From Pseudarthrobacter sp. fls2-241-R2A-127 (GTDB lineage Bacteria; Actinomycetota; Actinomycetes; Actinomycetales; Micrococcaceae): 36,796 nt of DNA. Below, piece by piece: positions 27,287 to 34,190 of the stretch; position 1 is the first letter of the stretch, and every line of letters starts with the position of its first letter. The notes under the pieces are model-generated. The model saw only the letters and a list, made by a program, of their open reading frames with translations, did no database searches and had not been told where the DNA came from. Location of the stretch: the NCBI RefSeq assembly GCF_030209355.1, contig NZ_JARVSF010000053.1, forward strand, positions 1 to 36,796, read 5' to 3'. The position numbers were made by a program, and so were the translations under genes.

Positions 27287-28851
27287 CTGCCCGCCCCCTG
27301 CCCGCACGCCACAGGTCCCTGATGGCTGCCGTCCGCGCCGCGGGCGCCATGGCCCTGGTCATGGCCCTGGCCTCGTGCAGCCTCCTGAACGGCGGGGACA
27401 AGAACCCGCCGGAGGCCGCCACCGCCAAGGCTGACCCTTCGATCGTGGCGTCCGCGCCCGCCGGGTTGGAGAAGTTCTACTCGCAGGAAGTCGTCTGGCA
27501 GCCCTGCGAAGGCGAATTCCAGTGCGCCAAGGTGACCGTCCCGATGGACTACGCCAACCCGGCCGGCGACACCATCCAGATCGCAGCCCTGCGGGCTCCC
27601 AGCACCGGCAAGAAAACGGGCAGCCTCCTGGTCAATCCCGGCGGCCCGGGGGCTTCCGGTTATGACTTCCTGAAGGACGCCGCAGCGACGCACTTCTCGG
27701 CGGCCGTCCGCAATGCGTACGACCTCGTGGGCTTCGATCCCCGCGGCGTCAAACGCTCGGCTCCCGTTACCTGCATGACCGACGCCGAGCGCGATGCGGC
27801 TCGTGCCAAGACCTATGCCCTCGAAACCGATGCCGGACTGGCGGCGGCGCTGGCGGACAACAAGGCAATAGCCGCCCAGTGTGCCGCGCAAACCGGCCCG
27901 GTCCTGGCGCACATCGACACCGTCAGCGCCGCCAAGGACCTGGACGTACTGCGTGCGGTGGTCAATGACACCAAGCTGAACTACCTCGGATACTCGTACG
28001 GGACTTTCCTGGGTTCCACATACGCCTCACTGTTTCCGGACAACGTGGGCCGGATGGTCCTTGACGGCGCCCTCGACCCGTCCATCAGCAACGAGGACCT
28101 GACCAGCGGCCAGGCCCGCGCCTTCGAGAAAGCCATCCACACCTATGTCGCCAGCTGCCAGCGGCAGAGCCAGTGCCCGTTGACCGGCGACGTCGACTCC
28201 GGCGTGCAGCAGATCCGGGACCTCATCGATGCTGTCCAGCAGACACCCCGCACCGCCAAGGACGGGCGCCTGGTCAATGCAACGACGTTCGTCAGCGGCC
28301 TGATCACCCCGCTCTACAACGACCAGAGCTGGCCCGCGCTTACGCAGGCCTTGGACGCGGCCATGAAAGGTGACGTGAGCCTGGTGCTCCGCCTCGCCGA
28401 CATCAGCGCCGACCGTTCGAGCGACGGCTCCTACACATCCAATTCCACCTTCGCCTTCAACGCGATCAACTGCCTTGATTACCCCATGGTGTCGGACACC
28501 GCCGGCATGCGTGCAGAGGAGAAGCGCCTGGAACAGGACTCCCCCACCTTTGGCTACTTCTTCGCATACGGCGGGACCAGCTGCGCGGACTGGCCGTACA
28601 AGAACGTCCGGACACCGCAGCCGGTGCAGTACTCCGGGAGTTCCCCGATCGTGGTCATCGGCACCACGGGCGACCCCGCCACTCCGGTGGATTGGGCTGC
28701 ATCGCTGCGCAAGCAGCTCGGGAACGCCTCGCTGCTGACGTGGAAGGGTGAGGGGCACACCGCTTACGGCCGGGCCAACAGCTGCCTCGAAGATTCGGTG
28801 GACAACTACCTGGTGGGCGGCAAAGTTCCAGCCGACAACACCGTGTGCTGA
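27283..28851 (+). CDS. Secreted alpha/beta-hydrolase peptidase lipoprotein (TAP family)
   Basis: A protein of 522 aa. A signal peptide ends in the lipobox LASC with Cys32, so it is likely anchored outside the membrane. The hydrolase fold shows the oxyanion segment NPGGPGASG, the nucleophile Ser238 in GYSYGT, Asp464 in TTGDPATPV and His492 in GEGHTAYG. The C-terminal part is the TAP-like domain of tripeptidyl aminopeptidases such as the Streptomyces SlpD/SlpE type. Its ATG overlaps the holB stop (ATGA). The pairing of a replication gene with an exported peptidase has no obvious functional logic. Confidence 0.9.
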   Translation: MTARPLPARHRSLMAAVRAAGAMALVMALASCSLLNGGDKNPPEAATAKADPSIVASAPAGLEKFYSQEVVWQPCEGEFQCAKVTVPMDYANPAGDTIQIAALRAPSTGKKTGSLLVNPGGPGASGYDFLKDAAATHFSAAVRNAYDLVGFDPRGVKRSAPVTCMTDAERDAARAKTYALETDAGLAAALADNKAIAAQCAAQTGPVLAHIDTVSAAKDLDVLRAVVNDTKLNYLGYSYGTFLGSTYASLFPDNVGRMVLDGALDPSISNEDLTSGQARAFEKAIHTYVASCQRQSQCPLTGDVDSGVQQIRDLIDAVQQTPRTAKDGRLVNATTFVSGLITPLYNDQSWPALTQALDAAMKGDVSLVLRLADISADRSSDGSYTSNSTFAFNAINCLDYPMVSDTAGMRAEEKRLEQDSPTFGYFFAYGGTSCADWPYKNVRTPQPVQYSGSSPIVVIGTTGDPATPVDWAASLRKQLGNASLLTWKGEGHTAYGRANSCLEDSVDNYLVGGKVPADNTVC

Positions 28852-28879
28852 ACGCCTCAGGGGCTTCCGCTTGTCCCAT

Positions 28880-28907
28880 TTTGACCGGGGCGCGGAGACT
28901 CTATTAC
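28880..28907 (+). promoter_or_regulatory. Putative promoter of tRNA-Thr
   Basis: TTTGAC (28880-28885), a 16-nt spacer and TATTAC (28902-28907) lie about 50 nt upstream of the tRNA gene and after the peptidase stop codon. Confidence 0.55.
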
Positions 28908-28955
28908 AGTTGACTCTTGCATGAAGCGCCCGGTTCAGCCGGGGATTCGTGCGGT

Positions 28956-29028
28956 GCTTCCTTAGCTCAGTCGGTAGAGCGTTTCACTCGTAATGAAAAG
29001 GTCATCAGTTCGATTCTGATAGGAAGCT
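28956..29028 (+). tRNA. tRNA-Thr (anticodon CGU)
   Basis: The full cloverleaf can be drawn. The acceptor stem is GCTTCCT (28956-28962) with AGGAAGC (29021-29027). The D stem is GCTC/GAGC, and the anticodon stem TTTCA/TGAAA encloses the loop CTCGTAA with CGT at 28989-28991. The T arm is ATCAG-TTCGATT-CTGAT, and the discriminator base is T at 29028. CCA is not encoded. It reads ACG threonine codons. Confidence 0.96.
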
Positions 29029-29034
29029 CGGGAT

Positions 29035-29079
29035 AAACCCCGGACAGCCCCTTGTTTTAGGGGTTTCCGGGGTTTTTCG
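29035..29079 (+). terminator. Rho-independent terminator of tRNA-Thr
   Basis: An outer 10-bp stem (29035-29044 with 29066-29075) and an inner CCCC/GGGG stem are followed by a run of T residues ending the hairpin. It begins 6 nt after the tRNA. Confidence 0.88.
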
Positions 29080-29154
29080 CTGGTTAAGCCGGTGGTACTG
29101 CCTGAGGGCAGGGCACGCTTATGGCACACATTCATCACCCCTCCTAGTTTGCAT

Positions 29155-29193
29155 TTGTGAGTCAGGTGCGCTGCCAAGCTGGGCTACATCCCG
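29155..29193 (-). pseudogene. Half-tRNA relic (5' half only)
   Basis: Read on the minus strand, 29193-29157 runs like a tRNA 5' half: acceptor strand CGGGATG, TA, a D arm (GCCC-AGCTTGGCA-GCGC, with one broken pair), and the 5' anticodon stem CCTGA entering a loop beginning CTCAC. The similarity stops in the anticodon loop. No 3' anticodon stem, T arm or 3' acceptor strand follows. The layout is closest to a tRNA-Pro 5' half (C1 start), which is an inference from memory. It lies 130-170 nt past the tRNA-Thr, in a 382-nt stretch without an intact gene. Confidence 0.5.
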
Positions 29194-29265
29194 TCAGCCG
29201 GCCCGGGGACGGTACCGGCGTTTGGCGCTGGAGGCGCCAGGCAAGACCGTTGTCCAGACGGATCG

Positions 29266-29370
29266 TCATCCTTCATGGTTGTTCACCGTCATGTCCTCGC
29301 CGTTCTCCCACGCGGTCATCTCGGCCAGCAGGACCTCGCGGTCCCGGCGGGCCAGCTCCAGGGAGTCCCG
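29266..29370 (-). pseudogene. 3' fragment of an unidentified gene
   Basis: On the minus strand an open frame with strong third-position GC encodes about 34 residues, beginning RDSLELARRDREVLLAEM, containing TAWENGEDM and ending with TGA at 29268-29266. It has no start codon or ribosome site: an in-frame TAA lies just upstream, near 29417, and the sequence beyond 29371 no longer looks coding. It resembles the charged helical tail of a small protein (an antitoxin-like tail is one guess), but I cannot identify the family. Confidence 0.35.
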
Positions 29371-29410
29371 TGCCCAACTACCTGCCCAGCCACGAGAAAC
29401 GAGCCTGACG

Positions 29411-29881
29411 ATGGTTTACGACCGGGAACGGTTTGCACGCGAGGACGCCGTCTACGCCGAACACAAGAGGGCGGTCGCAGCCGGTGAGAAGCGCGTGCTC
29501 CGCAAGACCAGCACGGGTGAGCTGCACAGCTACCCGGCCGACGAGATCGGCTTCACACCCGGGAGCGGACAGGCCCAGGTCAGCACCTGGTGGGGCATGG
29601 GAATCCTGATGATGGTCATGGTTATCCTCCTGGCCGCCGGCGTGTGGCTCTTCCAGCGCCCTCTCTGGGAGGGGAACGGTCCGGAGTGGGGCGCCCTGTG
29701 GCTGATCGGTTTCGCCGGGTTCCTGACGCTCTATACATTCGTCCTCGCCCGTAACGAGTACCGGGCCACCCAGCTGCGCAAGCTCCGTGGGTCCCCGAAG
29801 CCGAACTCAAACGGCAGCGTCGACATCAACCTCCTGGAACTGGGCCAGAACCGCGGCGACCAGCCCGGCGCATCCCGATAG
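29411..29881 (+). CDS. Small two-span membrane protein, function unknown
   Basis: A protein of 156 aa. The charged N-terminal 65 residues (RERFAREDAVYAEHKRAVAAGEKRVLRKT) are followed by two hydrophobic segments (about 65-85 and 97-117) and a polar C-terminal tail. The ATG at 29411 is chosen because the upstream part of the frame, back to 29222, has poor coding character and is antisense to the gene fragment. No strong ribosome site is visible. I do not recognise the family. Confidence 0.7.
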   Translation: MVYDRERFAREDAVYAEHKRAVAAGEKRVLRKTSTGELHSYPADEIGFTPGSGQAQVSTWWGMGILMMVMVILLAAGVWLFQRPLWEGNGPEWGALWLIGFAGFLTLYTFVLARNEYRATQLRKLRGSPKPNSNGSVDINLLELGQNRGDQPGASR

Positions 29882-29985
29882 GGTTCGAACTGTTTTCAAC
29901 CAGGAGAAGCAGTTCGGCCGCCCTGACGGCAGGCTTTACGACCCGAACAGCTTCGACGTGCGCACAACGGCTGCCTCACGGCCGG

Positions 29986-30723
29986 TCATGAGCCGTGGTG
30001 GTCGATGGCTTTCCGGTCCATGGACTTGAGCGCCGCCAGCCGCGCCTCCACTTCGGTCTGCTCTCCGAGGTCTTCGAGGGAGGCGAACTGGGCGTCCAGG
30101 GATGATGCGGCGAGTTCCTGCTGGCCGCGGACCGTGGCTTCCTGCCGCCGGATGTTCTCCTCGTACCGGCCGATGGCGGAGGTGGGATCACCGGCGTCGA
30201 GGGCGCGGAGGGCGTCGTTGACCTGCGACTGCGCGGCTGCAACCCGTGCCCGGTTGACGAGCTGGTTGCGCTTGGCCGTCAGCTCACTGAGCTTGCCGCG
30301 CATCTGGTCCAGCCCCTGTTTGAGCTTGTCAACGACTTCGTTCTGGGTGGCCAACGACGGTTCCTGGGCCTTGGCGGTGGCTTCGGCGGACATCTGCCGC
30401 TGCAAAGCGAGCCTGGCGAGGGCATCGAACTTGTCAGCATCCGAGTTGTTCCCGGCGGCCCGGAATTCGTCGGCCTTGCCGGATGCGGCGACCGCTTTGC
30501 GGCCCCAGGTGCCGGCGTCGTTGACGGTGCGGGCGTAGTCGTCCTCGGCCATCCGGAGGTTGCCGATGGTCTGGGCGACCGCTGCCTCGGCTTCGCGGAT
30601 GTTCTCCGAGTAGTCCCGGACCATCTGGTCCAGCATCTTCTGCGGGTCTTCCGCGGAGTCCAGTAGGGCATTCAGGTTGGCCTTCGCGAGCTGGGCGACG
30701 CGGGCGAAAATACTCTGCTTCAC
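29986..30723 (-). CDS. pspA: PspA/IM30 (ESCRT-III-like) family protein
   Basis: A protein of 245 aa that is almost entirely long amphipathic helix or coiled coil. It opens with MKQSIFARVAQLAKANLNAL and then LLDSAEDPQKMLDQMVRDY, the typical PspA/Vipp1 N terminus. The family forms oligomers on the cytoplasmic face of damaged membranes and maintains envelope integrity. It starts with GTG 30723. No pspF or pspBC partners are present. It converges on the small membrane protein gene with a 104-nt gap that holds nothing I can identify. Confidence 0.85.
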   Translation of the reverse strand: MKQSIFARVAQLAKANLNALLDSAEDPQKMLDQMVRDYSENIREAEAAVAQTIGNLRMAEDDYARTVNDAGTWGRKAVAASGKADEFRAAGNNSDADKFDALARLALQRQMSAEATAKAQEPSLATQNEVVDKLKQGLDQMRGKLSELTAKRNQLVNRARVAAAQSQVNDALRALDAGDPTSAIGRYEENIRRQEATVRGQQELAASSLDAQFASLEDLGEQTEVEARLAALKSMDRKAIDHHGS

Positions 30724-30900
30724 ACTGTCTTTCTATCGGTAGTGGACGGCGGATTCAACGTTTCCGCCACCGGCGAAAGCAGCCCACTCCAGTGCACTCC
30801 GGTCCGCCTGCCCACCAGGACTGTCAAACGCAGTTAGCAGTTCCCCCGGGGTGTGCGCCGGCTGAACCTTCACATTGGCGGGCGGCCATTCCCTGTGGGC

Positions 30901-30914
30901 TCCGTGTTCACGGA
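30901..30914. promoter_or_regulatory. Operator-like inverted repeat upstream of the deacetylase locus
   Basis: TCCGTG-TT-CACGGA is a perfect 6-bp inverted repeat. It overlaps the place where a -35 element would lie for the TATCAT at 30933-30938, so it could bind a dimeric repressor. No regulator gene is adjacent. The surrounding 361-nt gap (30724-31084) otherwise holds only the small ORF at 30945. Confidence 0.35.
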
Positions 30915-30944
30915 ACCTGCAGGGAGGCACGGTATCATCCGATC

Positions 30945-31085
30945 ATGACCCCCATCGTTCCGGCTGCAGTTCCGTGTGCCGTCGCACAGCCGGCAATGCC
31001 TTGCCCCACCCCATCCAGCACTCCCCGGCTCAGGGTCAACGGGGATCAGTCATGGGACGGCCTGAAGTCCCTGCGGGGTAACTAG
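30945..31085 (+). CDS. Possible 46-aa leader ORF coupled to the deacetylase gene
   Basis: An ATG lies 6 nt after TATCAT (30933-30938), the leaderless pattern seen across this window. The frame runs 46 codons and is rich in Pro and Ala. Its TAG stop at 31083-31085 shares one base with the GTG start of the deacetylase frame (TAGTG), an arrangement typical of translational re-initiation. No homology is recognised and the codon bias is weak, so it may be a leader peptide or simply noncoding. Confidence 0.35.
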   Translation: MTPIVPAAVPCAVAQPAMPCPTPSSTPRLRVNGDQSWDGLKSLRGN

Positions 31086-32035
31086 TGGTGGAACCCCAGG
31101 GCGCACGCCACATGAGCCAGGACGGAAAAGGCCCCGGCCGCAGGACAGTCCTGCTGGCCGCGGTACTCACGCTTTCAGCGGCCGTCCCGGACCTCCAGCC
31201 CGACCGGAAGCGGTTGGCTGATGCCTCAGGAAGAGCCACCGACCCATCGGGCGTTCCCTCCCATGCTCCGGCGCGGATCATGGATGTGAACCCCGACGAT
31301 TCGGCCCCCGTCCCCGCCTCAATGGCGTCCGCGCCGTCCACGCCGTCCCGGGCGGACGTTGTCGCCGCGTATGGAAAACACCAGGCCCGCTATTGGGGCC
31401 TGGAAGCCCCCGGTGTCGTGACAAAGCTTCCACCCGCGGCCCAGGGCATCGCCCTGACTTTCGACTTTTGCGGCGGACCCGGCGGCAGCGGCTACGACCA
31501 GGCGCTGCTCGACACCCTCCGCCAGAGGCACACCCCTGCCACGCTCTTCCTGAACTCGCGGTGGATTACCGCCAACCCCGCCACGGCACGGCAATTGGCA
31601 GCGGACCCGCTGTTCGAACTGGCCAACCACGGGACATCGCACAAGCCGCTGTCCACCACCGGAAACAACGCCTACGGGATCCCCGGCACCAGGAACGCCG
31701 GAGAAGTCTACGACGAGGTCATGCCCAACGACCTGACGCTGACGGGGATCACCGGCGCCCGCCCCCGCTACTTCCGACCCGGCACCGCCTATATGGACGA
31801 CGTCGCTGTCGAGATCCTCCATGCCATGGGTGTCAGGCCAGCGGGCTTCAGCATCAACGGCGACGGCGGCGCAACCTATCCCGCCGCCGTCGTCGCCAAG
31901 GAAATCGGCAAGGCCAGGCCAGGTGACGTGGTGATCTGCCATGGCAACCACCCCAACGGCGGAACGGCTGAGGGCGTGGCCCACGCCCTGGACAAACTGC
32001 TGGCGGCAGGAATGTCCTTCACCCACCTGCCCTGA
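31085..32035 (+). CDS. Exported polysaccharide deacetylase (NodB-like) with altered motif 1
   Basis: A protein of 316 aa (307 if it starts at ATG 31112). An RRTVLLAAV stretch near the N terminus looks like a Sec or Tat-type signal. A disordered Pro/Ser-rich linker runs to about 85, then the NodB domain. Motif 1 is TFDFCGG (125-131), keeping the first Asp (127) but with Phe where the metal-binding second Asp normally stands. Motif 2 is HGTSH (182-186), motif 3 RYFRPGTAY (229-237), and a late His is at 286. Substrates of the family are acetylated sugars of the cell wall or of capsule. I recall a NodB subgroup with LDACGG-type motifs, so activity is possible. Confidence 0.82.
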   Translation: MVEPQGARHMSQDGKGPGRRTVLLAAVLTLSAAVPDLQPDRKRLADASGRATDPSGVPSHAPARIMDVNPDDSAPVPASMASAPSTPSRADVVAAYGKHQARYWGLEAPGVVTKLPPAAQGIALTFDFCGGPGGSGYDQALLDTLRQRHTPATLFLNSRWITANPATARQLAADPLFELANHGTSHKPLSTTGNNAYGIPGTRNAGEVYDEVMPNDLTLTGITGARPRYFRPGTAYMDDVAVEILHAMGVRPAGFSINGDGGATYPAAVVAKEIGKARPGDVVICHGNHPNGGTAEGVAHALDKLLAAGMSFTHLP

Positions 32036-32040
32036 TGTTC

Positions 32041-32061
32041 GCCGCCACGGGCGTTGGCGGC
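32041..32061 (+). terminator. Possible hairpin after the deacetylase gene
   Basis: GCCGCCA and TGGCGGC form a perfect 7-bp stem around a 7-nt loop, starting 6 nt after the stop codon. There is no T-tract. Confidence 0.35.
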
Positions 32062-32146
32062 CCCACGGCTGATCCGATACGTTGGCAAGGACGCCCGAGT
32101 CCACCGGTTCGGCAGGCCGGCACGGGCAACGGTTGCACTCTGACGT

Positions 32147-32152
32147 TAGGAT
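32147..32152 (+). promoter_or_regulatory. Leaderless -10 of the GNAT-like gene
   Basis: TAGGAT ends 6 nt before the ATG at 32159. The same hexamer precedes gpmA. AGGA within it could alternatively be read as a ribosome site. Confidence 0.4.
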
Positions 32153-32158
32153 CCCCGG

Positions 32159-32797
32159 ATGCCGGAACAGCACGAAATCCCAACCCTCGGCTGGGTCCCC
32201 GCTTGGGCCGAGCTGCTGGGCCGCTCCGCCGATCCGGCAGGCGCGGGCTTCATCCTGCACGACGGCCCCGGAAACCCCGCGGAAGGGCAGGAGTTCGTGG
32301 CAGGCTGGCCCGGCCCGGATTCTGACGAGCTGGCCCGCACGGCTGCTGGCAGTCCAGGGGCGCGCCTGAGCCTGATCGTCGCCCCGTCCGCAGCTGAGGT
32401 GCCCTCCCCGCCCGGGTTCTCCCCCGCCGCCGAAAAGATTCTGCTGAGCGCCACGACAGCGCAGCTGAACACGGGCATCGACCTGCCCGAGAATTCCCAG
32501 GTGGCCCTGGCACCCATGGACACCTACGACGCCGTCGAAATCACTGTCTTTGACCACCCGGTGGCCAGGGGCCGCATCCAGGTGCGCGACGAAGCCGCCG
32601 CCGTCGCCATCCTCGAAGTCCCCGAGGGCCCGGACAAAGAGGTCTTCACGCGTGCCCTGTTCGCGGCCATGGCTGAAGAAGCATTCCTGCATGGCGCCGC
32701 GGACCTGCACATGGTGGTTGAACCCGATGCAGCCGGCGCCTTCCAGGAGTCCGGCTGGACCACCGCGGGCCGCCTCCTGGCCTTCGCCTCGGTATAA
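32159..32797 (+). CDS. GNAT-like protein of unknown function
   Basis: A protein of 212 aa. The C-terminal half (about 125-210) follows the GNAT pattern of strands and helices: ARGRIQVRDEAAAVAILEV, an alpha helix (FTRALFAAMAEEAFLHGA), then LHMVVEPDAAGAFQESGWTT, which resembles the terminal GNAT strand with a GW signature. The acetyl-CoA-binding R/QxxGxG/A loop is not evident, so it may be a divergent or inactive acetyltransferase. Its start, ATG 32159, has both AGGA and the TANNNT arrangement. It converges on ndh with a 16-nt gap. Confidence 0.6.
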   Translation: MPEQHEIPTLGWVPAWAELLGRSADPAGAGFILHDGPGNPAEGQEFVAGWPGPDSDELARTAAGSPGARLSLIVAPSAAEVPSPPGFSPAAEKILLSATTAQLNTGIDLPENSQVALAPMDTYDAVEITVFDHPVARGRIQVRDEAAAVAILEVPEGPDKEVFTRALFAAMAEEAFLHGAADLHMVVEPDAAGAFQESGWTTAGRLLAFASV

Positions 32798-32813
32798 CGA
32801 CGGCGGCCCGGGC

Positions 32814-34055
32814 CTAGTCCGGCCGTCCCACCACCACCTGCGCCGGGCTGTGCGTGAGGTAGCCATTGGCCCACGAGAACAAGGCCCGGACTTTCTGCTG
32901 GAACCCGGGCAGCAGGGCGAGGTGCACGGCAAGCCAGGACACGAAGGCCAGCGGACCCTGCAGTTGCAGGCGTTGGCGCCCCAGCTCCGCCACCGCGGCA
33001 CCCCGGCCCACCATGGCCATGTATCCCTTGTCCCAGTAGCGGAAGGGCTCCCGCGCGCCGCCGGTCAGCTCCGCATGGATGTTGCGCGCCGCCCATTTGC
33101 CCGACTGCTGGGCAACAGAGCCGAGCTGCGGCAATTTATCGCCCGCGGCATCGGTGATGTTGGCAGAATCACCCAGCACGTAGACACCCTCGAAGCCGGC
33201 AACCGTCAGGTCGGGTTGGACGTCCACGCGTCCGCCCCGGCCTTGGTTCAGCCCGGACTCGGCAATAATCCGACCGGCCTGGAGCCCGCCGGCCCACACC
33301 ACGATCCGGGCCGGAATAACTGTCCCGTCCTTGAGGGTCACGCCGTCAGGCCTGACCTCGCCCACCGCCTGGCCCATGTGCAGCTGGACTCCCAGTTTTG
33401 TCAGGCGGTCCCGCGCGTAGGCCTGGGATTTCTCCGAGAAGGCAGCCAGCACGTTGGGAACCATGTCCACCAAATGCACGTGGCAGCGTGCGGCCAGCCC
33501 CGGTGAGAAGTACTTTGGCACCAGGTATTTGACGTTCTCGGCCAGCGCCCCGGCGGTCTCAACGCCCGTTGGGCCGCCACCCACCACGATCACGTCGGCT
33601 CCGACCGCCGGATCACGGTCGGCCTCGTCAAGCACCTCCGTGATGGCTGCGCTGAGGCGGGTAGCGTCGGCCACCGAGTACAGCGGGTAGGCGTGTTCGT
33701 CAGCGCCTGGCGTGTTGAAGAAATTCGGCACCGCCCCGGTGGCGATCACCAGGGCCAGCGCGCGGTAGCTGGATCCATCCCGGGTTGTGACAGTGCGGTT
33801 GGCAGCATCGATGGCTGTCACCTCCGCCGTCAGGACCCGCACGCTGTTGATGCGGCGGAATTCGGATCGGAGCGGCCGGGTGACCGCCGAGACGCCAATC
33901 TGGGACGCCGCCACCTGGTAGAGCAGCGGCTGGAACTGCTGATAATTGTTCGTATCCAGCAGCAACACCCGGATACCCTTTCGGCCCAACTCCTCGGCAG
34001 CCGCTTTTCCGGCGAAACCGCCGCCAACCACAATCACCTGGTAAGAATCGTCCAT
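32814..34055 (-). CDS. ndh: Type II NADH dehydrogenase (NDH-2)
   Basis: A flavoprotein of 413 aa that passes electrons from NADH to quinone without pumping protons. The FAD-binding fold opens with VIVVGGGFAGKAAAEELG, the NADH-binding fold with VIVVGGGPTGVETAG, and the quinone-side motif AQQSGKWAARN and YVLGDSAN follow. The C terminus (LAFVSWLAVHLALLPGF) is the membrane-binding part. The ATG at 34055 is chosen over a frame running to 34163: it gives the normal N terminus and TATGTT lies 6 nt upstream. GGGGAGGGG at about 12 nt is an alternative ribosome site. It is divergent from the coiled-coil gene. Confidence 0.9.
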   Translation of the reverse strand: MDDSYQVIVVGGGFAGKAAAEELGRKGIRVLLLDTNNYQQFQPLLYQVAASQIGVSAVTRPLRSEFRRINSVRVLTAEVTAIDAANRTVTTRDGSSYRALALVIATGAVPNFFNTPGADEHAYPLYSVADATRLSAAITEVLDEADRDPAVGADVIVVGGGPTGVETAGALAENVKYLVPKYFSPGLAARCHVHLVDMVPNVLAAFSEKSQAYARDRLTKLGVQLHMGQAVGEVRPDGVTLKDGTVIPARIVVWAGGLQAGRIIAESGLNQGRGGRVDVQPDLTVAGFEGVYVLGDSANITDAAGDKLPQLGSVAQQSGKWAARNIHAELTGGAREPFRYWDKGYMAMVGRGAAVAELGRQRLQLQGPLAFVSWLAVHLALLPGFQQKVRALFSWANGYLTHSPAQVVVGRPD

Positions 34056-34061
34056 TCGAGC

Positions 34062-34067
34062 AACATA
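34062..34067 (-). promoter_or_regulatory. Leaderless -10 of ndh
   Basis: TATGTT ends 6 nt before the ndh ATG. Confidence 0.45.
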
Positions 34068-34178
34068 CCCCTCCCCGGTCACGAGTAACAGGGACCCCCC
34101 ACCCATCGGCCGGTCCGGACGGACGGCGCCGTGGGGCCGGCGAGCACCGCACCCCCGGGACACGCAACAGCCGCCACC

Positions 34179-34184
34179 TATGAT
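34179..34184 (+). promoter_or_regulatory. Leaderless -10 of the coiled-coil gene
   Basis: TATGAT, one mismatch from consensus, ends 6 nt before the ATG at 34191. The spacer is GGCGGC. Confidence 0.5.
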
Positions 34185-34190
34185 GGCGGC

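Noticed and set aside
29157..29408. 83-codon plus-strand frame between the tRNA terminator and the small membrane protein
   Set aside because: It is low-quality, Pro/Arg/Ser-rich sequence. The opposite strand of the same stretch shows better coding character (the gene fragment) and the half-tRNA.
30733..30930. 65-codon minus-strand frame ending 9 nt before pspA
   Set aside because: It has no ribosome site, no recognisable family and no clear coding bias. Its position is suggestive but not enough.
31319..33001. 560-codon minus-strand frame antisense to the deacetylase and GNAT-like genes
   Set aside because: It crosses two plus-strand genes and the end of ndh in another frame. Composition explains it.
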